Origin: Lachnospiraceae bacterium
GTDB lineage: Bacteria > Bacillota > Clostridia > Lachnospirales > Lachnospiraceae
Assembly: GCA_024692905.1 (NCBI GenBank)
Contig: JAILLY010000076.1
Location: 20,597 to 84,596, forward strand
Reading direction: 5' to 3'
Length of the DNA: 64,000 bases
A program made the translations under genes and the position numbers. Below, piece after piece: positions 26,978-34,004 of the stretch (position 1 is the stretch's first letter; each line of letters begins with the position of its first letter). The notes below the pieces were generated by a model that was given only the letters and a program-made list of their open reading frames with translations, did no database searches and was not told the DNA's origin.

Positions 26978-28015
26978 TCAGTAAAGACTTCCGGTATTGA
27001 CTATCGGCTGAGCATCATGATTACCGCAGAGCACAACCAGAAGGTTGGATACCATGGCTGCCTTTCTTTCTTCGTCAAGATCCACCATCTGTGTCTTTTC
27101 AAGCCTTTCAAGTGCCATCTCAACCATGCCGACAGCTCCGTCGACGATCAGTTTCCTGGCATCTACCATGGCAGCTGCCTGCTGTCTCTGGAGCATGGCC
27201 GCAGCTATCTCCATTGCATATGCAAGATAGGTTATCCTGACATCGACTATCTCAAGTCCGGCTTCACTGACTTTTTCCGCTATCTCGTTCTTTATGCGGT
27301 TTACAACAACATCCGTCGATCCGCGCAGCGATCCGTCATCGGCTACTCCGTCACCTGTAGTGTCAACATTTTCGGCCACATCATAAGGATAAAGCTTAAC
27401 GACGTTCCTGACGGCGCTGTCGCACTGAAGAGACAGGTATTCCTTATAGTTATCCACGTTGAACACGGCCTTTGCGGTATCTTTTACTTTCCACATGACA
27501 GCCACGGCTATCTCGACCGGATTACCGAGCACATCGTTAACCTTCTGGCGGCTGTTGTTAAGAGTCATCACCTTAAGTGAGATCTTCTTTGAAGGGAGTG
27601 TGTCCGTTTTGACGCGTGCACCGCCTGCCTGATATGCCAATCCCGACGCATCCTTTGAATCCATGATATCACCGCTCTGCCCGAGTTTTGTCATGGCTGC
27701 GGGATTAAATGCGGTACAGAAAGGATTTACCCAGAAGAACCCGTCTCCCTTTAAGGTTCCGACATACCTGCCAAAGAGGGTAAGTACCAGTGCCTCGCCC
27801 GGCTTTAACACCTTAAGCCCGAGAAACAGTATCCATCCGGCAAGGAGAAATAACGCTCCGACCACCTTGACTATCGTTCCGAAGAATCCCATACCGTCGG
27901 TAATGATCATTGCAGGGATAGCTACCAGATAAAGCACTATTACCAAGAGCAGCATAAATCCGCCGTTTTTATGCCCCTGTATCTCTTTTTCGATTATACT
28001 GTTGTTTTCTTTCAT
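26978..28015 (-). CDS. SPFH-domain membrane protein (stomatin/flotillin-like)
   Basis: The 345-residue product begins with a short cytoplasmic tail, then two closely spaced hydrophobic segments (about 19-38 and 45-66) and the SPFH core (about 70-290; LKPGEALVLTLFGRYVGT). Its C-terminus (VVLCGNHDAQPIVNTGSLY) is typical of the bacterial SPFH subgroup paired with a small Arc-like protein. SPFH proteins form membrane cages or microdomains and often work with proteases or lipids. A strong AAAGGAG precedes the ATG. It leads the operon with the ribbon-helix-helix and AmmeMemoRadiSam genes. Confidence 0.9.
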   Translation of the reverse strand: MKENNSIIEKEIQGHKNGGFMLLLVIVLYLVAIPAMIITDGMGFFGTIVKVVGALFLLAGWILFLGLKVLKPGEALVLTLFGRYVGTLKGDGFFWVNPFCTAFNPAAMTKLGQSGDIMDSKDASGLAYQAGGARVKTDTLPSKKISLKVMTLNNSRQKVNDVLGNPVEIAVAVMWKVKDTAKAVFNVDNYKEYLSLQCDSAVRNVVKLYPYDVAENVDTTGDGVADDGSLRGSTDVVVNRIKNEIAEKVSEAGLEIVDVRITYLAYAMEIAAAMLQRQQAAAMVDARKLIVDGAVGMVEMALERLEKTQMVDLDEERKAAMVSNLLVVLCGNHDAQPIVNTGSLY

Positions 28016-28067
28016 GATCTTTCTCCTTTCATGGCCGTGTAAGAGTAACGGCTCACAAACATCATCT

Positions 28068-28086
28068 TGATATCATTATGATATCA
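28068..28086. promoter_or_regulatory. Candidate operator: tandem TGATATCA palindromes
   Basis: Two identical 8-bp palindromes, TGATATCA, are separated by TTA. They overlap the -10 box of the SPFH operon promoter. A symmetric, two-site arrangement is what a ribbon-helix-helix dimer-of-dimers would bind, and the operon encodes such a protein. Confidence 0.55.
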
Positions 28087-28105
28087 TAAAAGATCATTTT
28101 GTCAA
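28078..28105 (-). promoter_or_regulatory. Promoter of the SPFH / RHH / AmmeMemoRadiSam operon
   Basis: A perfect TTGACA (28100-28105), a 16-base spacer, then TATCAT (28078-28083) on the minus strand. The tandem palindrome at 28068-28086 covers the -10 box. Confidence 0.75.
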
Positions 28106-28113
28106 CAACTGTT

Positions 28114-29031
28114 TTACAGCCATTTTTTCTTTTTAAAGAAAAGCAGGCTTCCTGCGGCTATCAGTATACTTACTGCGATGACCAAGGGATACCCCCATCT
28201 CCATTCGAGTTCCGGCATGAACTTAAAGTTCATCCCGTACCATCCTACGATCAGCGTTAACGGCATGAAGATAGTCGTCACGACCGTAAGGACAGTCATT
28301 ATCCTGTTCTGTTTGATATCTATATGGGCCTTATAAAGGTCCCGCAGCTGCATGGTATAGTCCCTTAAGGATGTCGAATTGTCATGGAGCCTGGCCATCC
28401 GGTTTAAGAAAAGCCTGAAATATCTGAGATTCTCCTGCTTAAAGAAGTTATTTTCGTTTTCCTCAAGTTCCTGTCCGAGATCCAGAAGCTGTTCATAATG
28501 TATTCGCAGGTCACGGATATCATTCCTTATATCATTGATCCTGCCCGAGGAAAATCCCTCTTCTCCGTCCATGATCTTTTTTTCGATCGTGTCAAGTTCA
28601 CGTTCGTACTTCTCCATAAGGCGCAGATCGTCTATGACTATCTGATCCAGAAAATCATAAATAAACCTCTCAAGGCTAGGCAGCTTCCATCTTTTCGTGC
28701 TGCGGATATGGTTGATTATCTCCAGGGCTTTACCGCTGTCATCGATAAAAACTATCCCCTTTTCATCCAGCGCAAACGCGAATTTATAATCCTCTTTAGA
28801 GAAATCCGTCCTGTTCGGTATACAAAAGGATCCGGTCAGTGAATCATAGTTCACCTCGGCCTTTGTCGTATATATTTCGGAAATATCGGGTTCCAGATCG
28901 ATACCCATCTCAAAGCTGTCACGGCTTTCCTTCCATTCTTCAAAAGAAATGACCGCAACATACTGCTTATCTGTTCCCTTTATTTCCTCCTTTGATACTT
29001 CCTTCAGTAATTCTCCGATAAGAAAAAACAT
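28114..29031 (-). CDS. corA: CorA-family magnesium/divalent metal channel
   Basis: The 305-residue product has a soluble N-terminal alpha/beta domain, a long helical stalk and two C-terminal membrane helices. The first helix ends in the selectivity motif YGMNF near residue 268, and the protein ends in KKKKW. CorA-type proteins are pentameric Mg2+ channels; some relatives move other metals. It starts 12 bases after hflX and ends just before the promoter of the next operon. No clear intrinsic terminator is visible. Confidence 0.93.
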   Translation of the reverse strand: MFFLIGELLKEVSKEEIKGTDKQYVAVISFEEWKESRDSFEMGIDLEPDISEIYTTKAEVNYDSLTGSFCIPNRTDFSKEDYKFAFALDEKGIVFIDDSGKALEIINHIRSTKRWKLPSLERFIYDFLDQIVIDDLRLMEKYERELDTIEKKIMDGEEGFSSGRINDIRNDIRDLRIHYEQLLDLGQELEENENNFFKQENLRYFRLFLNRMARLHDNSTSLRDYTMQLRDLYKAHIDIKQNRIMTVLTVVTTIFMPLTLIVGWYGMNFKFMPELEWRWGYPLVIAVSILIAAGSLLFFKKKKWL

Positions 29032-29043
29032 ATCCGTCCTCCG

Positions 29044-30339
29044 TTATAAATATTTACCGGAAATAAGTTCCGCAAGCGGTGCCGGACACACGGCTCTTAT
29101 ATGCGTCCCTTCAGCCTCATAGCTTTCCTCTTCCACTTCACCCTCGCTGTGGATCCGGCTTAGGATATCTCCGTCGGTATAAGGCACGCATATATCCACC
29201 ATACGGCTTCCTGCACCGAAAATATCCTTAAGAGAGTCAAGCAGATCATCGATCCCGTATCCCGTCCGGGCGGAAATATAACAGTGATCGCTGCCAGGCC
29301 GGTTTAATACGGTAAGCCCGCCGTCCCTTAGATCCGCCTTATTGTATACATACAGCCTCGGGATCCCCTCTACATCAAGATCCCTTAACGTATCTTCGGT
29401 GACTTTCCTGTGAAGCGGATGGTGAGGGTCGGATGAATCCATGACTATAAGTATGACATCGGCGTATTTAACCTCGGCAAGCGTTGACCTGAACGCTTTT
29501 ATAAGGTCATGGGGTATATTCTCTATAAATCCCACGGTATCCGACAAAAGAAAAGGCTTTCTCCCGGGGATCGCGATCTTGCGTACCGATGTATCAAGCG
29601 TGGCGAACAGCATATCCTTTTCAAACACCCTTTTTTCGGTGTTTTTTTCTGTTCCCGTTTCACTTAAGTCAAGCAGCCTGTTCATGAGGGATGACTTTCC
29701 GGCATTTGTATATCCGACAAGCGCCACGTGCGGATATCCGTCACGGGTCCTGCCCTTACGCTGCACGTCGCGTGTACGGTCAATCTGCTTTAATTCTTTT
29801 TTCAGTTCGGTTATCCGGTGGGATATCTGGCGCCTGTCAAGCTCGATCTGCTTTTCCCCGATACCCTTGTTGGCCCTGCTTCCTCCGCCTCCGCTCTGAC
29901 GTCCCAGATGTTTCCACATTCCGGTAAGCCTCGGGAGCATATACTGTAAATATGCGGATTCGACCTGAAGTCTCGCCTCTTTGGTCCTTGCCCTTCTTGA
30001 AAATATCTCAAGGATAAGGTTTGTCCGGTCCCATACCGGAACATCAATGACTTTCTGAAGGTTTTTCATCTGCGCCGGGGAAAGGTTTCCGAGACAGACG
30101 ACATGTTCGGCCTCTGCTGCCTTTACAAGATATTTAAGCTCTTCTGCCTTGCCCGAGCCTATCCAGGTTGCATTATCAGGATGAGGCAGCGTCTGCGTTA
30201 TCACACCTTCCGCAAACAGATCGCAGGCCTCGCACAGGCTCTTTAATTCCTTCATACCGCGATCGAACCCTTCTTCATCTTCATCGGTCCTAAGCCCTAC
30301 GATCACCACGGGTATAAGATCTTTCCTCTCTTCGGTCAT
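29044..30339 (-). CDS. hflX: GTPase HflX
   Basis: I start at the ATG at 30339 (431 residues), whose A overlaps the TAA of the upstream hydrolase, a coupled arrangement; a longer frame from 30369 lacks a ribosome binding site. The N-terminal domain precedes a Gly-rich linker (RQSGGGGSRANKG) and a GTPase domain with GYTNAGKSSL, DTVGFI, NKADL and a SARTGYG end motif. HflX splits stalled or stress-inactivated ribosomes. Its neighbours here are an rRNA methylase and CorA. Confidence 0.95.
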   Translation of the reverse strand: MTEERKDLIPVVIVGLRTDEDEEGFDRGMKELKSLCEACDLFAEGVITQTLPHPDNATWIGSGKAEELKYLVKAAEAEHVVCLGNLSPAQMKNLQKVIDVPVWDRTNLILEIFSRRARTKEARLQVESAYLQYMLPRLTGMWKHLGRQSGGGGSRANKGIGEKQIELDRRQISHRITELKKELKQIDRTRDVQRKGRTRDGYPHVALVGYTNAGKSSLMNRLLDLSETGTEKNTEKRVFEKDMLFATLDTSVRKIAIPGRKPFLLSDTVGFIENIPHDLIKAFRSTLAEVKYADVILIVMDSSDPHHPLHRKVTEDTLRDLDVEGIPRLYVYNKADLRDGGLTVLNRPGSDHCYISARTGYGIDDLLDSLKDIFGAGSRMVDICVPYTDGDILSRIHSEGEVEEESYEAEGTHIRAVCPAPLAELISGKYL

Positions 30340-31184
30340 TATCTTTGTATCTGCCTCTCCTCTATCCATGAAAAAAATTTATCCAGTCCCTTGTTTTCAT
30401 CCCTCGTTTCAAGGAACATTCCCGCCGTATACCAGGAATGCGTATCTCTCCTGTCGGTAACACTGTACAGTTCGCAGGGATTGCCGAGTTCGCGTGCCTT
30501 CTTTTCAAAGTCCTCAGCACATGCATAATTTACAAGTCCGTCATGCCTGCTCTGGATAAGCAGCATGGGGATGTGACTTTTACACATCAATGCCACCGGT
30601 TCGCCCTTTTGTCTGTCATATCCCTTTTCAAAAAGCTGTCCGAGCAGCAGCCTTACAGTCAGCGACTGATCATCCCTGAAACTGTACGGTCCGCCCGAGC
30701 CTATGAACCCGATAACGTTGGATACATCGACATTGTATTCCTCATGAGCACTGTGACTGTAGCAAAGAATGGATGCCAGATGCGCACCGGCCGAAGGTCC
30801 CGCGACTATGATCTTCGATGTATCGATCCCTTTATCCTTAAGGTAGGCGACCGCGCGATTAAAGCCGCTACACACATCCTCAAGCTGTTTAGGATATTTA
30901 TTCCTTGGCGACAGACGGTATCCAATGGACGCGAAACGGTATCCCTGACCTGCCACACACTGTCCCACATAATCAAAAATCTTAGGGTTGCCGGCATTCC
31001 AGCCGCCTCCGTGGATCCAGACGATGATCTTGTCACTCACAGGGTTCTCAGGCTCATAAAACAGAAAATACCGGTCCTTATCCGGTCCGAAAGAAACCGA
31101 TTCGGGCTTATACTTCTTCTTCACGGCAAACATACGCCTATACAACCCGAAATAACTGAAACTTTCACGTAAATAATCATTCAT
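30339..31184 (-). CDS. Alpha/beta-hydrolase (esterase/lipase, COG0657-like)
   Basis: The 281-residue product has the oxyanion motif IHGGGW near residue 54, the nucleophile motif GPSAG near residue 129, then SRHDG and THSW regions that fit the Asp and His of a Ser-Asp-His triad. No signal peptide, so it is cytoplasmic. The closest family is the BD-FAE / HSL-like carboxylesterases; the substrate cannot be read from sequence. The ATG follows a GGAGGAT site, the gene lies 29 bases after rlmCD, and it overlaps hflX by one base. Confidence 0.88.
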   Translation of the reverse strand: MNDYLRESFSYFGLYRRMFAVKKKYKPESVSFGPDKDRYFLFYEPENPVSDKIIVWIHGGGWNAGNPKIFDYVGQCVAGQGYRFASIGYRLSPRNKYPKQLEDVCSGFNRAVAYLKDKGIDTSKIIVAGPSAGAHLASILCYSHSAHEEYNVDVSNVIGFIGSGGPYSFRDDQSLTVRLLLGQLFEKGYDRQKGEPVALMCKSHIPMLLIQSRHDGLVNYACAEDFEKKARELGNPCELYSVTDRRDTHSWYTAGMFLETRDENKGLDKFFSWIEERQIQR

Positions 31185-31213
31185 ATGGATTATCCTCCTA
31201 TCCGGACATGCTC

Positions 31214-32746
31214 CTACGCCGGCCTTATTCTTTCAAGCAGACAACAGACTTCGACATGCACAGTTCCCGGGAACTGATCGATGACGCAGATCCTTACCGG
31301 TCTATAGCCGCAGGCTGTAAGCATCTCAAGGTCACGGGCAAGAGATGTGGGCTTGCAGGAGATATAGAGTATATTGTCCACACCATAGTTTATTATCTTC
31401 TTAAGCGCCTTGGGATTTACTCCGTCACGGGGCGGATCGAGTACTATCATATCCGGCTTGTCCTTAATCTCATCAAGCACATTGAGGACATCACCTGCAA
31501 CAAACTCGCAATTATGTAAACCATTGAGTCCTGCATTCTCTTTGGCTGCTTCCACGGCCTCTTCCACTATCTCAACTCCGACTACCTTATCCGCAACAGG
31601 GGCAAGGAGCTGGGCGATCGTGCCGGTCCCGCTGTAGAGGTCGTAAATTACGCCACTGTTAATATTATGTAAACTTGAATCGTGTGGTTCTCTTCTTGCG
31701 TTATGTAAACCCACCGATCCCTCACCCTTAGTTTCACCGGCATGAGCCGCACACGAAAGTACATATTCCCTCGCAGTATCATACAGGACCTCCGCTGACA
31801 GGGAATTGGTCTGGAAGAATGAAAACGGCGAGATCTTAAACTTAAGGTTAAGAAGTTTCTCAAAGAAATGATCCTTGCCGTATAATATATCGGTTCTGTC
31901 ATTGATCACCGTATCCGACAGCGAGTCGTTAACCGTATGAAGTATCCCCGCGAACCTTCCCTTAAGCTTTCCGGACTTCTCGATGGTTAACATAACTTCC
32001 TTCCAGTCATCGATAAGGGATACTTCCGTGCACACAGTCGGAGCCGGTTCCTGTGATGAAGTCACAAGATCGACCAGTATCTCTCCTGTCTTAACCGCCT
32101 TGCGTACAAGGAGATGACGAAGATATCCTTCATGGGTGAGTTTATGATAATATGAAGTGTCCTTACCGCGAAAATACGCAAGAGTCTCGCTTAGGATCAT
32201 CCTGTAATCCTCATCCACTATCCTGCAGTCCTTAACTGTCAGGATATCGTAAAAGCTCCCTCTTTTATGTAAACCAAGTTCCAGTTCTCCCCCCTTACAC
32301 GAATCACCGAACGAGAACTCCATCTTATTCCTGTACCCAAACTGAACGGGACTTCCCTTTATGCCCTCGAATATATCCTCAAGGTCCTTAACTACAGGGG
32401 AAAGGAGTGACTTTACCTGACTCTCCTTAAGCTTAAGCTGCTCATCATACGGAAGGTTAAGATACGTACAGCCGCCGCAGATACCGAAGTAACGACAGGC
32501 CGGGCTTATTTCAAGCGGTGACTTTTCAAGGACTTCGTTAAGACGGCCCTCGCATCTGCCTCCCTTTTTTTTATTAACCGTAAAAGAAACCCTCTGTCCC
32601 GGTACAACATTCTTTACTATACAGGTTTCGCTGTCAGGTACAGCCATGTCAGCGTTAACCGTATCATACGGATCGACCCTGACGATACCTTTATTCGGAA
32701 ACTTTATGTCAACCACAGTGCCGGTATAAGCCTGTCCTTTTTTCAT
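31214..32746 (-). CDS. 23S rRNA (uracil-5-)-methyltransferase RlmCD/RumA type
   Basis: The 510-residue product starts with a TRAM domain (1-58), then a Fe-S-type Cys cluster (CRYFGICGGC near 85-95). The SAM-binding Rossmann domain has DLYSGTGT, the DPPRDG motif and the catalytic Cys in YISCKP. It makes m5U in 23S rRNA. At 510 residues it is about 50 longer than usual. Extra sequence at about residues 340-370, just before the SAM motif, contains two LHN tripeptides encoded by the GTTTACATAA decamer. Two further copies of the decamer lie elsewhere in the gene. It heads the operon with the esterase, hflX and corA. Confidence 0.93.
   Translation of the reverse strand: MKKGQAYTGTVVDIKFPNKGIVRVDPYDTVNADMAVPDSETCIVKNVVPGQRVSFTVNKKKGGRCEGRLNEVLEKSPLEISPACRYFGICGGCTYLNLPYDEQLKLKESQVKSLLSPVVKDLEDIFEGIKGSPVQFGYRNKMEFSFGDSCKGGELELGLHKRGSFYDILTVKDCRIVDEDYRMILSETLAYFRGKDTSYYHKLTHEGYLRHLLVRKAVKTGEILVDLVTSSQEPAPTVCTEVSLIDDWKEVMLTIEKSGKLKGRFAGILHTVNDSLSDTVINDRTDILYGKDHFFEKLLNLKFKISPFSFFQTNSLSAEVLYDTAREYVLSCAAHAGETKGEGSVGLHNARREPHDSSLHNINSGVIYDLYSGTGTIAQLLAPVADKVVGVEIVEEAVEAAKENAGLNGLHNCEFVAGDVLNVLDEIKDKPDMIVLDPPRDGVNPKALKKIINYGVDNILYISCKPTSLARDLEMLTACGYRPVRICVIDQFPGTVHVEVCCLLERIRPA
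31512..31521 (-). repeat. GTTTACATAA decamer inside rlmCD
   Basis: Exact copy, read as part of Gly-Leu-His-Asn in the methyltransferase frame. One of four copies in this gene. Confidence 0.75.
31665..31710 (-). repeat. Pair of GTTTACATAA decamers in the rlmCD insertion
   Basis: Two exact copies (31665-31674 and 31701-31710), 36 bases apart start to start, flank a short stretch in the part of rlmCD that looks inserted relative to other RumA-family proteins. Both are read as Leu-His-Asn. Confidence 0.75.
32265..32274 (-). repeat. GTTTACATAA decamer inside rlmCD (5' part)
   Basis: Exact copy, read as Gly-Leu-His-Lys in the methyltransferase frame. Confidence 0.75.
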
Positions 32747-32775
32747 ATATAAACCTTTCTTGACTGCACCACGTA

Positions 32776-33609
32776 ATGTATATTAAACTTTCCAGTATGG
32801 ATACCGGATACAAACCAGAAACCACAAAGAATAATGATCAAAGATCAAACGGCGGAAGGCTTCACCTTATCGATGCGTTCCGCGGCTTCACGATGATAAG
32901 CATGGTCCTTTATCATTCATGTTATGACTGGTTTGAAGCCTTTGGCCATAATCCCGGATGGATATTTAACCGGGGCGCCTTCATATGGCAGCAGTCGATC
33001 TGCATCTCATTCATCATCATATCCGGGATGGTATGGTGCATGGGCCGCAGACATGCTGTAAAGCGGGGCCTCATACTGCTTGCACTCGGAACGGCCGTCA
33101 CACTTGTCACTGTAGGATTCATGCCAAGTCAGGCCATTTACTACGGCATCCTTACCTTTATGGGCTGCGCTACCCTGCTCATGATCCCTTTGGATAAGCT
33201 GTTTGGCTATAACCAAAAATCCGGTAAGAACACCCTCGTCCTTACCGAACTTATTCATATCCTTATATGTTTGCTCCTTTTTGCGGTTTCAAAGCATATC
33301 CCAAACGGGTACATCGGGACGGAATACCACAGGATATTTGACCTTCCCGATACGATCTACAGATTCCGCTGTCTGGCCATCCTTGGCTTACCGGATCCCG
33401 CCTTCTCATCGGCAGATTACTTCCCGGTCATACCATGGATATTCATGTATCTTTCAGGATATCACGCAGGAAAGATGCTCCCCGGATTAAGAGCGGAATT
33501 CCTTAAGAAAAGGATCCCGTTCCTTTCAAAACTCGGCACAAAAAGCCTGTTGGTTTACATAATACACCAACCGGTCTGTTACGCCATAGTCATGCTCCTT
33601 AACCGCTAA
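32776..33609 (+). CDS. DUF1624/HGSNAT-like membrane acetyltransferase
   Basis: The 277-residue product opens with a hydrophilic stretch, then LIDAFRGFTMISMVLYHSCYD near residue 32, the typical start of the heparan-alpha-glucosaminide N-acetyltransferase catalytic family (COG3503). Seven or so membrane helices follow. The family moves acetyl groups across the membrane; in bacteria the acceptor is mostly unknown. The ATG at 32776 has no clear ribosome binding site, and a start at 32797 (MDTGYK) is possible. It is divergent from rlmCD with only 29 bases between, and a GTTTACATAA copy lies near its 3' end in a different frame. Confidence 0.8.
   Translation: MYIKLSSMDTGYKPETTKNNDQRSNGGRLHLIDAFRGFTMISMVLYHSCYDWFEAFGHNPGWIFNRGAFIWQQSICISFIIISGMVWCMGRRHAVKRGLILLALGTAVTLVTVGFMPSQAIYYGILTFMGCATLLMIPLDKLFGYNQKSGKNTLVLTELIHILICLLLFAVSKHIPNGYIGTEYHRIFDLPDTIYRFRCLAILGLPDPAFSSADYFPVIPWIFMYLSGYHAGKMLPGLRAEFLKKRIPFLSKLGTKSLLVYIIHQPVCYAIVMLLNR
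33553..33562 (+). repeat. GTTTACATAA decamer inside the acetyltransferase gene
   Basis: Exact copy on the plus strand, read as Val-Tyr-Ile. It is read in a different frame from the rlmCD copies, so shared protein sequence does not explain it. Confidence 0.75.
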
Positions 33610-33631
33610 CCTCCTGCAGTATCAAACGAGG

Positions 33632-33949
33632 CTATTCATCCTCATTTTCAAAGAAATCATCATCAAAGTCATCGTCGAATTCATCTTCATAATCATCATC
33701 AAAATCATCAAGATAATCCGGCGTGAAATAGCAGTAAAGGCCATATACGATGGCAGCGATGGCAACAGCCGCAACCAGTATCGTGCAGACAATGAGCACT
33801 ACGTTGGTCTTCTTCTCTTCTTCCTCTTTCTTCCTGAGTATCTCCCCGGCCTTAACGACATTAAGGATCTCTCCGGCTTTCCCCATTGCTTCACCGGCCT
33901 TAACGGTACTGCAAAGATCATTTAAACAATCAAAATTCATAATATCCAT
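33632..33949 (-). CDS. Small membrane protein with acidic tail
   Basis: The 105-residue product has a charged N-terminal half with a KAGEIL repeat, one membrane helix (about 50-70), and an almost purely acidic C-terminal tail of Asp, Glu and Phe. Similar proteins are common in Lachnospiraceae but have no known role that I can name. The start may instead be the ATG at 33940; neither has an ideal ribosome binding site. It converges with the acetyltransferase gene, and pcrA is the next gene on the same strand. Confidence 0.7.
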   Translation of the reverse strand: MDIMNFDCLNDLCSTVKAGEAMGKAGEILNVVKAGEILRKKEEEEKKTNVVLIVCTILVAAVAIAAIVYGLYCYFTPDYLDDFDDDYEDEFDDDFDDDFFENEDE

Positions 33950-34004
33950 ACCCCGCTCTTTCTGAATGAATTTATATGTAAAGTATACTATATTTTAACG
34001 CATG

